Shown here piece by piece: positions 45,534-57,024 of a stretch of 64,000 nucleotides of DNA. Position 1 is the stretch's first letter, and the number at the start of each line of letters is the position of its first letter. The position numbers and the translations under genes were made by a program. The notes beneath the pieces were generated by a model that was not told where the DNA came from, did no database searches, and saw only the letters and a program-made list of their open reading frames with translations. Source of the stretch: Raffaelea ambrosiae (lineage: Eukaryota; Ascomycota; Sordariomycetes; Ophiostomatales; Ophiostomataceae); contig PCDI01000002.1 in NCBI GenBank assembly GCA_002778195.1, positions 3,299,234-3,363,233 on the forward strand. Reading direction: 5' to 3'.

Positions 45534-45829
45534 ATTACCAAACAGTTTGGCAGGCAAGTAAGTATTCACTAGTTAGTTAGTGAGTTGGTGGTTAGTAACT
45601 AGTGATCAGTGAAACAGCAGAGGCCAATGGCGCCAAAGAAATGGCAGGACCCGGCTCCCCTTCAACGGCCCAACTACAACTGCATATCGCCGACGCTCGC
45701 TCTGGCTCCGATAGCCATTGAATTGACCAACTATACCTATTGCTCGTCGCACTCTTCACGCTGCTGCTCAACAACCACCCCGCGCTCAGCCGAACACGCC
45801 CGAGGCCCCAGCGAACCAGCCAGGCCGCC
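45534..45829. promoter_or_regulatory. Divergent promoter shared by XRCC2-like and Som1 genes
   Basis: Only 296 bp separate the two start codons. It contains a TAGTTAGTTAGT repeat-like stretch (about 45565-45600) and CCAAT-like sequence (CCAATGG, about 45622). Shared regulation is inferred from spacing. Confidence 0.5.
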
Positions 45830-46331
45830 ATGACACCGCCGTGCTATACCTTCCCGGCGTCGGAATTGCCGGAGCGCGTCCAGCTGGACGTCAAGGGCCG
45901 CCAGCGGAAGATGCCCCTCCCCAGCGACGCCAGCAAGACCAGCCAGCATCGCGAGGTGGACCTGCTCCGCGACTGCTCCCTGCTGCCGGCTATGGTGCAG
46001 TACAGCTGCGTGGTAGCACATCCCCACAAGAAGGACAGCCCGGTACGGTGCTGGCCGGTCGAGCGCTTCTTTCGACAGTGAGTCGTGGAACAGCCCAGCG
46101 ACTTGGGGTCTCCAGCCATGGTCTCCGCAACGGCATCGTTGCTGACACACCCGCAGATGCCAGGACAGAAAGGGCACATTCACAGTCGAAACGACCGCAT
46201 GGGAGGGCAGCGGGCCGAGCAGCAGGCCAAGTGGCCGCGATGCCGTCTCCGTTTCGAAGCTGGCAGCAGAGGACGCAGCCAGGGAGAAGCTGGCCAAGAA
46301 AGCCGAGGCGACGAGAGTGTTGGAACGATGA
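45830..46331 (+). CDS. som1: Som1, subunit of the mitochondrial inner-membrane peptidase complex
   Basis: CDS join(45830..46077,46157..46331), 140 aa. The 79-nt intron (GTGAGT...CGCAG) joins VERFFRQ to CQDRKGTFTVETTAWEG. Opening FPASELPERVQL, then LLRDCSLLPAMVQYSCVV, SPVRCWPVERFFR and CQDRKGTFTVETTAWEG follow the fungal mitochondrial export protein Som1 family; the last block is its signature. Conserved cysteines are spaced across the protein, as expected for an intermembrane-space protein. In yeast Som1 binds Imp1 and helps the IMP protease process substrates such as Cox2. The C-terminal about 40 residues are charged and Ala/Lys-rich and not conserved in my recollection. Confidence 0.88.
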
Positions 46332-46894
46332 GGCCGGTTTGGATAAAAAGAACGAGAATGTATGATTCTACGTGTGCAAATGGGACACAACATGGCGTTC
46401 CGGATGGGTCAATCATTGGATAGAAAATAGACGATGCATTCATAGTCATGGCACCTCTTGCCTCTCTCCAACACCCAGCTGCATCTTCTTGCAGCGACTT
46501 TGCCTCTCTTTGCCGACTTCACGAGACTCCATCGGATCGTCACCTCGGCGGCACTGACAGATGCAAACAAGAAACGCAGTTGTTGACTTCCGAAAAGACG
46601 ATGGTTTATTTCTTGAATTCTTCTTCTTGCCCTCCCGTCTACCATCCGTGTCCAGATTATGTACACTATGCTGTTCTCTCATCAAAAACACACAAAGCCG
46701 CCTCTGGTAACCGTCTCCCAGCACCGAGTCCAAGAAAGGAACGCTCTTCTCGAGACAGAGGTATGGAGGACGGCCCACAGAGGGTATCATTGTCTCTCTC
46801 CTTCCCGACATTGCGTGCACCCGGTCGGATGACCGTCGGCACGACTCCTCTCCGCATTTCGTCCAATGTACATCGCTCGTTGGCTTGCTCCTGT
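46332..46894. other. Convergent 3' intergenic region (Som1 / Cox7a)
   Basis: Presumed 3' UTRs of two convergent genes. No gene seen. The longer frames here lack motifs. Confidence 0.5.
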
Positions 46895-47569
46895 TTACGC
46901 TGTCCGGGCGGCGCGCTCGGCCTCGATCTTCTTGTAGTAGTTGTCACGCGCAATGGTGCGCGGCATGTGCCAGAAGTTCCTACAAAGATCATAAAAGTTA
47001 GTCATGCCACTTTTTTTTTCTTTCTTTTTCTTTTCTTTCCCTTTCTGCCCGCGTCTCGGGTCTACGATGTGTGCATGTTGTTGTCGTGTTTGTCCAAGAC
47101 GCCCGTTCCGAGAAGAAGAAAGAAGAAGTGTCTAGTCGTACCAGAAGACGCTGCCCATGCTGAAGCCAAGGCCTGCAGAGAAGAAAAAAAAGGTCGGTTA
47201 GCATGACGTCCGAGTTTCTGTGCTCCTCGAAAGAGCACATTCCCAGAGCAAACGTCTCGTTTCCATCGTCCCAAAACACATACCCAGAGCGATCGACAGA
47301 TCCATGATCAGGCCGCGGCGGAGCATCTGCACATTGCAAAGCAAAATAAAAAGTCAGTCATAAACTGCCATCCTTCCCATGTCCCAGCACCATCTTCACG
47401 AGTTTCGTTCGCGCGGTGGCCTGGTGCCAATTGGTGGTGTGGTGCCCAATGGACCCCCTCCAATTGGCTGCCAAGGCATCGTGATTCTCGTCATGTCCCC
47501 TCTTGAAATCGATCCACCTCGGGAAAGTCAGAAAAACAAACGTACGCCCGTAATCGGTTTGACAGCCAT
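46895..47569 (-). CDS. COX9: Cytochrome c oxidase subunit VIIa (yeast Cox9 homologue)
   Basis: CDS complement(join(46895..46979,47142..47172,47284..47326,47546..47569)), 60 aa in four exons, too fragmented to appear as one open frame. Exon products in order: MAVKPITG; MLRRGLIMDLSIALG; LGFSMGSVFW; NFWHMPRTIARDNYYKKIE with a short tail. Every boundary has GT/AG and the phases close. The block MAVKPITGMLRRGLIMDLSIALGLG is the hallmark of fungal subunit VIIa, which spans the inner membrane once (about residues 15-33) and stabilises complex IV on its periphery; yeast Cox9 has the same length and start. The C-terminal charged segment would face the intermembrane space or matrix edge. Confidence 0.92.
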
Positions 47570-48025
47570 TGCGAATGGTGGGTTTGGTGATGCGTTTTAG
47601 GAGAAAAGCGAAGAATGCGGCCGGGGTGTGGTCGTCGGGTGGGTTGTGGTGTTGGCGACAAGACAGAGAGAGAGCGAGAGGGCGTGGTGGATGAGGTGAG
47701 GGAGAAAAAAACGAGAATCCAGTTGAGCCAAAAGCTCCGACAAATGGTCTGATGCTGATTTCCTATCCGTGCACCACAACCCAGATTAATCCGCGGTGAC
47801 CCGGAATGTCACGTGGACATCCTGCACGTGGAGCCGGTGTCTTATGTAATGGCTACGGACCAACCAGAGCGAGTCCCTTGCCAGGGACCAGTCCTGCGAT
47901 GGGCTCTATTCGGAGAAAAGAGCCCAAAAAAAAAGCCCTCCTTGCGGTTTTCAGAGCTCACGAACGACGGTGCGGCACACGGCGAGAGACCTGTTTGCAG
48001 CTCCCACGCAGCCATTGCAGCCACA
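47570..48025. promoter_or_regulatory. Divergent promoter between Cox7a and mitoribosomal uL22m
   Basis: About 455 bp separate two divergent genes for mitochondrial proteins. It includes a GA-rich run (47664-47682) and CACGTGG near 47826-47832 (E-box core CACGTG). Co-regulation is an inference. Confidence 0.5.
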
Positions 48026-49393
48026 ATGAGCCTCAATCTACCCTCCCGGAGGGTCCTTGTGACCGGTATGTACTTGCGTTGTGCCCTTCTTCTTTTTTTT
48101 TTCTTGTGTTGTTGTGTTCGCGCTCTGAACAACTTCTCTTTCCAGCGTCGAGCAGCCTCCGCCCAGCAGCAGCAGCAGCAGCATCAACAGCATCAACAGC
48201 AGCAACAGCAGCATCACAATCATCAGCGTCCTCTCTTGTGCTCCGGCCACGACGGACCGCCTCGCCCTTTCTGATACCAGCATCCGCCTCCTCCATCCAC
48301 ACATCCTCCCCGCGCTCGTTTGACTGGGCCGGCATCTTTGGCCGCAAGAAGAAGCCGTCCAAGAGCGGCAATGCCCTCGACCTCGACCGCAGCAGCGCGC
48401 GCCAGGAGTTCAAGGAACGCATGACCAACCCGCAGATGGGCGCCAGCCCGCTGCTTGCCAGCGAGATGGAAGCCGCAGCCGAGGAGGACGAGGGAGGGGC
48501 TGGTGGGGCCGACAAGACGAAGACGAAAAAGAAGCAGCCCATCGACCGGTTCCGCAACGACCTGGGCACGTCGCTCGTGCGCGAGGACCTGCAGCGGGCC
48601 CTCGACCCGGACCCGCGCAGCCGCGTGCGGTGGGAGCGCAAGATGGTGATCCAGCATGTCGGGCGGATGCTGGACCCGCGGGGCGCGGAGACAAAGGAAG
48701 AGCGGCTGGCGCGGACGGAGCGGCAGCTGCTGAACAAGTCGACGCCGATGCCGACGAGCACGAAGAAGCTGGTGCACCTGGCGCACCAGATTGCGGGCAA
48801 GACGCTGGAGGACGCGCTGACGCAAATGCGCTTCAGCAAGAAGAAGATGGCCAAGGAGATCATATGGCAGCTGGAGGAGGCGCGGGACCTGGCCGTGGTG
48901 GAGCGCGGCATGGGCCTGGGCCGTCTGGGCGGTGCCACCACGGAAACCGAGGCACCCTCCTGGGGCGAGAGCCAGGGCAGCCAGGCCAGCAGCGGTGAAG
49001 ACGCAGGCAAGGGCATGAAGATCCAGACCAAGGACGGCAAGTGGCTCCTGATCACGGACCCGACGCGGATCTACATTGACCAGGCGTGGGTTGGCAAGGG
49101 CCCATGGCGGGCAGCGACACCCGACTACCGGGCCCGTGGACGGCGGTTCGTGAAGTGGTCACCATCAGCTTGTGAGTGTTTTTTTTTTAACTCTCCCCCC
49201 TCCCCACCCTCTTCCCCTTGTAACAGCTTATACTAATTCACCTACTACACCAGACCTCTCCATCGTCCTCAAGGAAGAAAAGACACGCATCCGCCTGCAC
49301 GACGAGCGCGTGGCCAAGGAGGCCAAGAAGGCTCCTTGGGTGCACCTGCCCAACCGGCCGGTCACGGCCCAACGGCCCTACTACTCGTGGTAA
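48026..49393 (+). CDS. mrpl22: Mitochondrial large ribosomal subunit protein uL22m
   Basis: CDS join(48026..48065,48146..49171,49254..49393), 401 aa. Exon 1 codes MSLNLPSRRVLVT; intron 1 (GTATGT...CCAG) joins it to ASSSLRPA. An Ala/Ser/Thr-rich N-terminus, partly encoded by a CAG/CAA repeat, precedes SIHTSSPRSFDW, which resembles a mitochondrial presequence cleavage region. The conserved L22 core is VHLAHQIAGKTLEDALTQMRFSKKKMAKEIIWQLEEARDLAV, with downstream LITDPTRIYIDQAWVGKG and GRRFVKW. Intron 2 joins SA to YLSIVLKEEKTRIRLHDE and the protein ends RPYYSW. uL22m lines the nascent-peptide exit tunnel. It is larger than bacterial L22 (about 110 aa), as usual for fungal mitoribosomes. Confidence 0.93.
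48164..48222 (+). repeat. CAG/CAA repeat coding Ala/Ser/Thr tract
   Basis: In-frame trinucleotide repeat near the start of exon 2 of the uL22m gene. It is read in the GCA/ACA frame, giving Ala and Thr rather than Gln. Confidence 0.8.
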
Positions 49394-50079
49394 AATACAA
49401 CACATGCATATCAGGTGGCACACAGTGCCTTGTTGGAAGCAAAATAAAAACAATAAAGGAGAGATCAACTTTGCTGGGAGTATTGTACAGCTTGAAACGT
49501 TTTATCAGCGGTTCACATCAGCATCTCGCTTTGTTTTACTAGACTAAAAAAAAAGCCTATATATATCCTACATACATACACACACCCTTGTAAAATACAA
49601 AATCTTGTCTTACAAAACTTGGTCTAGATCAATGCGACGTGCACCTACAAGTCCACCAATTAACAATGCTGGTTCCAAGCAGGTAACTATATGGTAAGCA
49701 GTACGAGTACACGCCTCTTGCTATGCGGTTCTAACAACATGTGTTTCAAAGGCTCTCTAGTATGCCTGTAATATTTGTTTAAGGAATATACGTCTTGCTC
49801 TCCTATGGCAGCTCCCCTGGAGCAACACCTTGATATTCTCAGTGAGATTGGTATATGTACTGCTAGAGGGTGGTAGACACTCCTCTAGTAATAATAAGCC
49901 AGCACGATATGGCCCGTGACAATGCCGACCATCACATGGTGACCAGCTCTAGCATATAGCTAATGCAGACGAAATAAGAAAGCAAAAAAACAAAACAAAA
50001 GGAAACAGGCTAATGAGCGGGCAGGAATACAGCAAGGCTTTAACGCAAGCAAATGGCAACTGTAAATTTCAAAGTGTTG
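49394..50079. other. Convergent intergenic region
   Basis: AT-rich region between two convergent genes, with a TATATATA stretch (about 49558-49566) and short CA repeats. Both 3' UTRs are expected here. No gene seen. Confidence 0.5.
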
Positions 50080-51241
50080 TCATACCATGTTCCTCGGCGA
50101 GTGCCGAGGAACCATGTCTTCATATCGCCGCGACTTCATCTCCAGCTCTGAGAGATTGGCATCCCGGCTGCCATTAGAGTAAAGCCGTCCCGAGCCAGGC
50201 ATTGGGTCCGAGATCTTCATGGAGCCCTTGGTGCGTCTGTGTCTGCGGGCAATGAGGCATGTTGCCAGAACGGCAATCACAGCCACGGAACCCACAGAAG
50301 CGCCAATGCCAATGCCAGCCTTGGCACCGGATGATAGGCCTGCATCACCAGCAGAAGCAGTTGCGGAGCTGCTTGATGTGGTCTGGATTCTGGTCAGAAT
50401 TATGAAACTAGGCAAACCCTCTCATGCATTCCCCATCTGGTGGCAGAACTTACAGATGACGCGGTCGAATCAGCGGTGGACGAGCTGGAGCTGGAGCTCG
50501 CCGTGTTAGTAGAAGTGCTGCCGGAACTGGAGCTGGTGGTCGTGACAGGCGCCGCAACTGTGGGAGCTGCGCTCGTGGCAGGAGCCTCAGATGTCACGGG
50601 CGTTGTCAGGGTCGAACTCGTGCTTGGTGTTGGAGCAGGGGCCACGGAGCTCGTAGCCGGCGCGGTAGAGGCAGGAGCCGGCTCCGAGGTAGCCGGTGTT
50701 GTGGCCGCGCTGGTCGCCGCCGGGGGTGCGGATGTGGTAGCTGGCACCGCAGATGTGGCTGGCACTGCAGATGTGGACGGCAGTGGTGTAGACGAAGGTG
50801 TTGCTGCGCCCACGGCTGCGGCTAAGTGGTGTAAGTCATATGCGTATTTTGCACTGCAGTTTGGCTAGGAACACAACAGGACTTACTGGCACAGACGCCT
50901 GTCAGGTAGTTGGTGACAGTGGCCACATCCCCGGCAGTACAAGCCGATGCGGCGCAATCATTCACGCCGCTGACAAAATCTGGAACAGCACACAGACAGC
51001 TTGCAGTTCCGTCCACGCAGTTAAAGGTTGCAGCTTGGGAAATCATGTTGTTGAGGCATGTTTGCTAGGAACACGTCAGTCATCCTGTATTGTTTTTTGA
51101 GTTCCTCTAGAGAGGTAGGTGAGTTCACAGGGACAAACTCACGCCACATCCTGGCAAGGTGCCTTCATCTGCGAAGCTCTGAGAGCTGACCAGGCCGATC
51201 AGGGCTGCCAGGACAGCGGCAGCTGAGATTGGAGATCTCAT
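50080..51241 (-). CDS. CFEM-domain cell-surface membrane protein
   Basis: CDS complement(join(50080..50382,50454..50821,50887..51064,51143..51241)), 315 aa; lengths close exactly. A signal peptide (MRSPISAAAVLAALIGLVSS) precedes a CFEM domain with eight cysteines in canonical order: LPGCG, QTCL, FNCV, ASCLC, NDCAAS, ACT, GVC. Asp68 or a nearby acidic residue in VPDF is where haem-binding CFEM proteins place their axial Asp. A Ser/Thr/Ala/Pro-rich stalk of about 125 residues (likely O-glycosylated) follows, then one membrane helix (GIGIGASVGSVAVIAVLATCLIA) stopped by RRHRRTK and a cytoplasmic tail of about 60 residues. A transmembrane anchor replaces the more common GPI anchor. Possible roles are haem/iron capture, adhesion or surface sensing; the family does not distinguish them. 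Confidence 0.9.
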
Positions 51242-54200
51242 TTTGGCTGAAGAGGTTATAGAATGAATGTGGAAGTCGGTAGTTGGATAGCAAGGTGCCC
51301 TTTCGGGGAATCAGACCAGTTGATGCCAACGAGGCCCCAACAGTGCAGAACGAAAGAAGAAAGCAATACAAAAGAAGAACAGAGCGCAAAGAGAAGGTTG
51401 GGAAGAGTCTGTGCAGACCCCAAGGTGGGACTCGTCTGTATGTATGAATATCCCGAAGCCCACAGTCCAAGAGCCGCTTGTCTTAGACGTCCTCGGATCC
51501 CAGCAATCAAGGGGGGGCTTGTCAGTTAAAAAGAAGGAACTGTCGCGACCTGTCTAGGCTTTCGAACCGGCCGAGGACTGGAATGGAGCGCGCGCGAGGT
51601 GCAGCAACCTAATGCAGCAGTGGGTATTTTTCTTCTCGCGGGGTCCGTCGCCGGACGTCGTGCAAGAAAGTGGAACTTCGTGCAAGTGCTAATGGCGAGT
51701 ATTTTGGTAGCTTTTCCGGGTCGCCTTGGTGGGACGAGGAAAGTGTGCAATGGCGAACGAATGGAACGCAGGGCCGACTCGGCAAAAGGAGCCCGCCAAG
51801 AATAAGAAGGGAAAGGGAAGTGTTCTTTCCTGGAGTTTGTTCGTCGACTGCAATATCCTGCCGTGCTTAGGCGGCGCTGCGAAGGTGTTGAGTGTTGAGA
51901 GGCGGGACACAGGGAGTGGATCGACAATGAAGGGAGGGTGAGGATGTTTGTGGTGGTCGAAATTGGGTTAATATAAAAAGTGAGGAGCGAAGCGAAGAGG
52001 ACAAGTGAAAAAAATAAGAATAAAAAATAAAAAAGTACGTAAGTGAATAATCAATACGAGCAAGAAAGGGAAAGAAGGGAAGGCTAAAAGAGAAGGCAAG
52101 TGGAAAGGTTCAGGAAGGAGCGACTGTGAACGAGAATAGTATAAACAAAGAAGGAACGAAGAGAAAAGCGGCAGGAAGCCACATGCACCGCACAGCCAGC
52201 AACTGTGTAAGACAAAAAAAGAATGTCCGTGAAGCGAAAGGGGGGAAGGAACGAAGCACGACCTCCGGTGAGGAAGGAGGGCTACGGGCAAGTTTTAAGC
52301 AAAACAACTACACAGTAACTACGGTGTACAAGCTGGAAATGCACCCGATCCCCTCCTCCACTCTCGCTCTCCCTGCCCTGCTCATATGGAGAAACCGTCA
52401 TTTTCCTCAGCACATGCCCACAAACGCTGGCCTTGGGATCATCGCCAGGGCTGGCGGCCGGCTGTCTCCTGCCAGCGAACCAGGGTTCCGCTGCTTGCCG
52501 GGGGTGGCCGCGGAAAGTACATACGGTGTGATAGTAAGAAAAGAAAAGGAAAAAAAAAAAGAGGGCACGAAAAGGAGGAAACAGGAGACTTCGTATACGA
52601 GCACGCCGGCGTTTTCACACCTTGTTCTCAAATCTGCATTTTGCCGCGCCCATCCTCGTCCCCCGACGACAATCCAGGTACCCGTCCGCCCCTTTCCTTT
52701 CACGGGCAAAAGCCTCTGCTTGCTGTTCAGCACTAACTCGGACAGGATGGACGGGCGTAGATCACCCTGAAGGTTACTTGTCACTGGCTTCAGGGGAACC
52801 ACCCCAGACAGTGGGCGATGGGGTGGGGATGGTGCGCATTGAGCCAACGGGCTATGCTGATTCAAGTGTGGAGTCTCGCTTGCGGTGGTGTCTCCAAGGT
52901 CGAGGACTGGGACCAGTTGGCAGCCAGGTCTTGCCTCTTGAGCGCCATCACTCGACAGGCGTTGTGACGGCGTGGCGGTTGCTACTCTCTTCGGCGACTG
53001 TGGCATGCATCTCTTTGCTTTGCAATCAGCAGATAAACTATAAAGTAGTTACGTGACGAAAACGGGACGGCTGGCTAAATGAATCTGGGGAATACCAGTT
53101 AGAGTGTCTTTCCTGGTTTGGCATTCTTCACTCTCTGGTTCTAAGCCGCGCTGGCAACCCTCCCAAGGAACCCGAGGCGGAGCCACATGCATACATAGTA
53201 GTAGAGTTATATATATCGAGCTGCCGGCAAATACGTGAAGGATGTGGCAATACGGCAAGCGGTTCGGAGGAGCGATGGCAGGTGAAACTGGCTTCGTTCC
53301 TTCTTGGCCAACGCCAACTCGCTTTGTCGCTTTCCCAATGACGGCCGTTTGACACGCGCTGCAAAGGCAAGAAATATCTTACCTACCACATAGTATGTAC
53401 GAGGACAGGGAAAAAAAGCGCCATCCCACTCGCATGCCAGAACTGCTATCTATCTCAAAATGGGGGTCTTCTTCACATCATCCAGTCACAATTCTTAGTC
53501 CAACCAGACGCGCAAGCGGCCAGAAACGCCTCCATCCCCTCTTTTTATGCCGCACGAGTGGATCTGGCTGCTACACACACTCGTTGCCTATGCATAACCA
53601 ACCAGCTGCCAAGTGACGATGCAAAGGGAGGGCTTGTCGTCCGGTCTCGTCACTGGCCTCGGAGCGCAGGAATGACCTGATCTACGAGATCGGATCCCAG
53701 GAGCATTAGGCCGCCGAAACACACAGACATAAACAAAGAAAACATAGACACGCACGCCCGTTAGGTTTGGGTCTGACAGAATACCAGGAGCCCGTCTTTG
53801 TCGCCCCACTGTATCAAGTTTTCTGGCCGCTTTCTTTCGCCGGTTCCTCGACCCTGGTTCAAGGCATATTACTACGAGTGCAAATACGTACTCGTACACC
53901 GTAGCACGCATGAATTGTGCCTGGCCGTCTGTCGCACACAAATGCCGCCTCTCTTAGTCCCCATCTCGAGTACGACGTTATTGCCAATCGCTTTTTTGTT
54001 GTTGTTATCCTTGTTGTTGTTTCATCTTTGATGAAGCTTCGAAGTCGACCCTCGCACGTCGAGAGTGGTGCACAACACATTTGTATTCGGGTGCGAAGGG
54101 GAGCATCAAACATACAAAGGAACTACATACAAAGTAGTATCTTACATACAAAGGACGAAGCCGATCATGATCTCCCAACAACGTGCGAATCCGAAGTCCA

Positions 54201-54867
54201 AATGGATAGCCGCCGCAAACAGAATTCCTGGGTGAGACATGCGCCTAGCTCGTTGAGACTGGGTCCCTTCTGAAAACAAGACAGCACTCGACTACTCGTA
54301 CGCTCTGCCACCTCAAGACCAACGGAGTGGCGCTCGTTTGTTCGTGGCTGCGCCACTGGAGAGGGGGAAGTTTGATGGCCGCGAGTTGAGAGGCCAATGA
54401 TGGACAGGGAGAAAGTGGATATGCTCAATGCTAACCTTTGTGGCCCCCGCCAACCCCCTGTCAGTTGGCCAGCCTTGTGGGAAATTGCGCTGTTCCACTA
54501 CGTCACGGATGCCAGGGTCTGCCACCGGGCGAAATGAACAGGAGGGACGGGCTGCTAGAATTGTAAGAAGCCTGCACAGTTTGCCCAAGGATGTCCAAGA
54601 ATGACCAAGAAAGCGGTGTTGCAGGTTGATTCCTCTCTTGCCCAGTGCGGAAGGTGAGGAACAAGGAACCCGAAGAGCGAGAAGTGAGAAATTGCGCGGG
54701 TTGTCGTCTGTCTTGTCTGCCTCGTTACCAAGACCGTGGAAGCCGGGGCCAAATAATCGACGCCGATGTGACCTGGTGGGTGGTAACAAGGACATGCACA
54801 GAATACAGAGAACATGCACTGGAACCACACTGGCCACACTGGCCCACTGGACCCGACTGTAGCTAAC

Positions 54868-54894
54868 TACATAGTATCTTACATAGTACTCGTA
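54868..54894. repeat. Motif cluster: two TACATAGTA plus overlapping TACTCGTA
   Basis: TACATAGTA at 54868-54876 and 54880-54888, the second running directly into TACTCGTA at 54887-54894. It is one of several intergenic clusters of the same motifs. Confidence 0.8.
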
Positions 54895-54910
54895 AGACAC
54901 TTTGGCATGT

Positions 54911-54949
54911 ATCTGCACTGCATCTGCACTGCATCTGCACTGCATCTGC
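54911..54949 (+). repeat. 11-bp tandem repeat ATCTGCACTGC x3.5
   Basis: Three exact copies and a half copy, in a gene-free region. Confidence 0.95.
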
Positions 54950-55390
54950 TTTGGCCTCCAATACTATGCAGGTGAGATACAACAGAGACTTCACAATAGA
55001 GCCAACCCGCCAACGCGCCTGTCAAGTCGTGCCAACTTGCCGTTTTTTTCCCCTGTCAGTTCTAGTCCGGTCCCCATCCAGTGGAGCTGCCCTCCATCCT
55101 TTTCTCTCTTACATACGCACTTGCACAATGGCAAGGTGCACTAATGCACGCCTACGACTGGGGCTTGTTGTTTCTGTTCCTGGGTTCTGTCTAATAGTCA
55201 CACGCGCGCGTGAGATTCTTCTTCTAGAAAGGAAACACGCGAGAAGGAGGGAATACAAGCCATTCCAGACGCGTTACGAGTGCTGCGAACCGGCGCTTGA
55301 AGAAGCCAAATGATCCATCGCAAAGCACTAAAAAGGGAGGGGACAAGAAAAATGAGTAGAAAGAACACTAGAGCAGAAAGACATAACTAT

Positions 55391-55424
55391 TACTATGTAG
55401 TACCTACGAGTACGAGTACTCGTA
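55391..55424. repeat. Motif cluster: TACTATGTA and three overlapping TACGAGTA/TACTCGTA
   Basis: TACTATGTA at 55391-55399, then TACGAGTA at 55405 and 55411 and TACTCGTA at 55417, overlapping into a small palindromic array. Confidence 0.8.
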
Positions 55425-57024
55425 TATCACACGCCAAAAAAAAGACCCCAAAAGGGCACACCCGTAGCGACAAAGAACAAAGAAGCCGAGGCCGTAGAAA
55501 AAAACAAAATGAGCTCAGGTGATTTTGACCGGTCTGTGAATCTACGAGCCTCCGAGTTGCTTTTAGCGTGTATCTTTCTAGTTGAACCAGGGGAAAAAAA
55601 AAATCAAGAACTGCAGTGTACTAAAACCCACTGTATGTACATAGTATGAGTAACTAATATGAGTACGTTCCTTCCTGTTACACACCGCTGGATAATAACA
55701 AGCTCTCCCAGACGCGACCACAAAATCCATGGTATGCACGCTACAAAAAGGGGGCACAAAAAAAAAAACACTTGCTTAAAAGCCCGAAACGCCCGGAAAG
55801 CCCTGAAAAGTCTTTAAAAAGTCCTTGCAACGTGCAGACAGTACGCGACGCGCCTTGTGCCATTTTGCAATCTTACTATGCAAGATACTTCTTCTTGCTT
55901 TGTGAGGTTGCCCGATCATTCAGTGTCCTCGTACTTTTTCTTTTCCCCAACGTCTCTCAAGTTCGCCTGCTTTCTACCTCGTACGCCTGTCTAGCGCTGC
56001 ATCTGTCTCTCTGACGCCGCGTCTGCAGGGCCAAGATCAAGGAATACGAGCGAACCAGGTAACGAATTTTTTTTTTAAAACCACACTCCACCTTCTTGCA
56101 CGCAGTCTCTGCAGATGGTCGTCTGCTCTGCTACGCTTATGTCGTGGCGTACAGTCAGAAGAAAGCTAGGGGAAAAAAAGGCCAATTCGTTGAAGCTTAC
56201 TGCATCCACGACTTTTCAACGCAAAAGCCGCGACGCGTCGAGATGGAGACCTGCCGACGGTGAACAAGGCGAGCGAAGCGAGGAAAGGGAGGAAGGAAAA
56301 ATCAAAATAAAATAAAATAAAACCTTGCAGTGGCTTGCAGGCAGAGTAACCTAGGGAACATGGCACAAACGAAAGGAAGACCTTGCAGTGGCTTGCAGAA
56401 ACGAGATGAGAAAGGGCATCAACATTGTCAAAGCGGCGGCTGGGGAGAAGCGGTGAGAAAGCAAGGGAAAAAAACGAGTTTTTTTCGCATTCAGTGGCTG
56501 GGACAAGCGTCCACTGCAGGAGAACAGGGCATGTGAAAAATGACCCTCGTTTTGTCTTGTTGAGTTGAGCCATGCATTGCTTGCTCAAAGATGTCTAGGT
56601 TCCCATTGCGTTTGGACAGCCTTGTTGGTGTCGTAGCACTGGCACACTGAGTGAGGAGACGGACCAGCAACGTCAACGGGTATCATGACAAAATGATGAA
56701 TAGGAAGAGGCTCATATCAAAGACAGTCACATTCTGTGTCCGTTTTGTGTGCATGCCGAACTGTCATGTTCCCGTATCGTATACAATCTAATTATTCATC
56801 CAAGAGAAGGATAGAAAACAACCCAAGCTCTCCTTGCCCACTCCCGTTGCTGCCTGCAATCACCGCATATTATATTTGTAAAGAATAAGAAGAAGAAACA
56901 CTCCCATACTCGCGGAACGCTATTAGCAAAAGACTCCCGCCGACGACCCCCGGAAACGACCCCCGGCAAAGACTTCCGGCAAAGACTCTTTCTACGTCGC
57001 CAGAAGACCCCCCATGAGATGTGT

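Larger units (their letters stand above)
51242..57024. other. 5.8-kb gene-free region with TACATAGTA/TACTCGTA motif clusters
   Basis: No frame with family features. The CFEM gene promoter is at its left edge. It includes an 11-bp tandem (54911-54949), A-rich stretches, and the densest group of the short motifs TACATAGTA (53192, 54868, 54880, 55391, 55638) and TACTCGTA (53889, 54293, 54887, 55405-55424). Short frames such as 52126-52770 look random. Confidence 0.5.

Noticed and set aside
47806..48145. Unspliced extension of the uL22m frame upstream to 47806
   Set aside because: It translates promoter and intron sequence. The spliced start MSLNLPSRR at 48026 is short, in frame and has proper GT/AG sites.
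54911..54949. Direct repeats that might suggest a CRISPR-like array
   Set aside because: The 11-bp units are head-to-tail without spacers, and the organism is a fungus.
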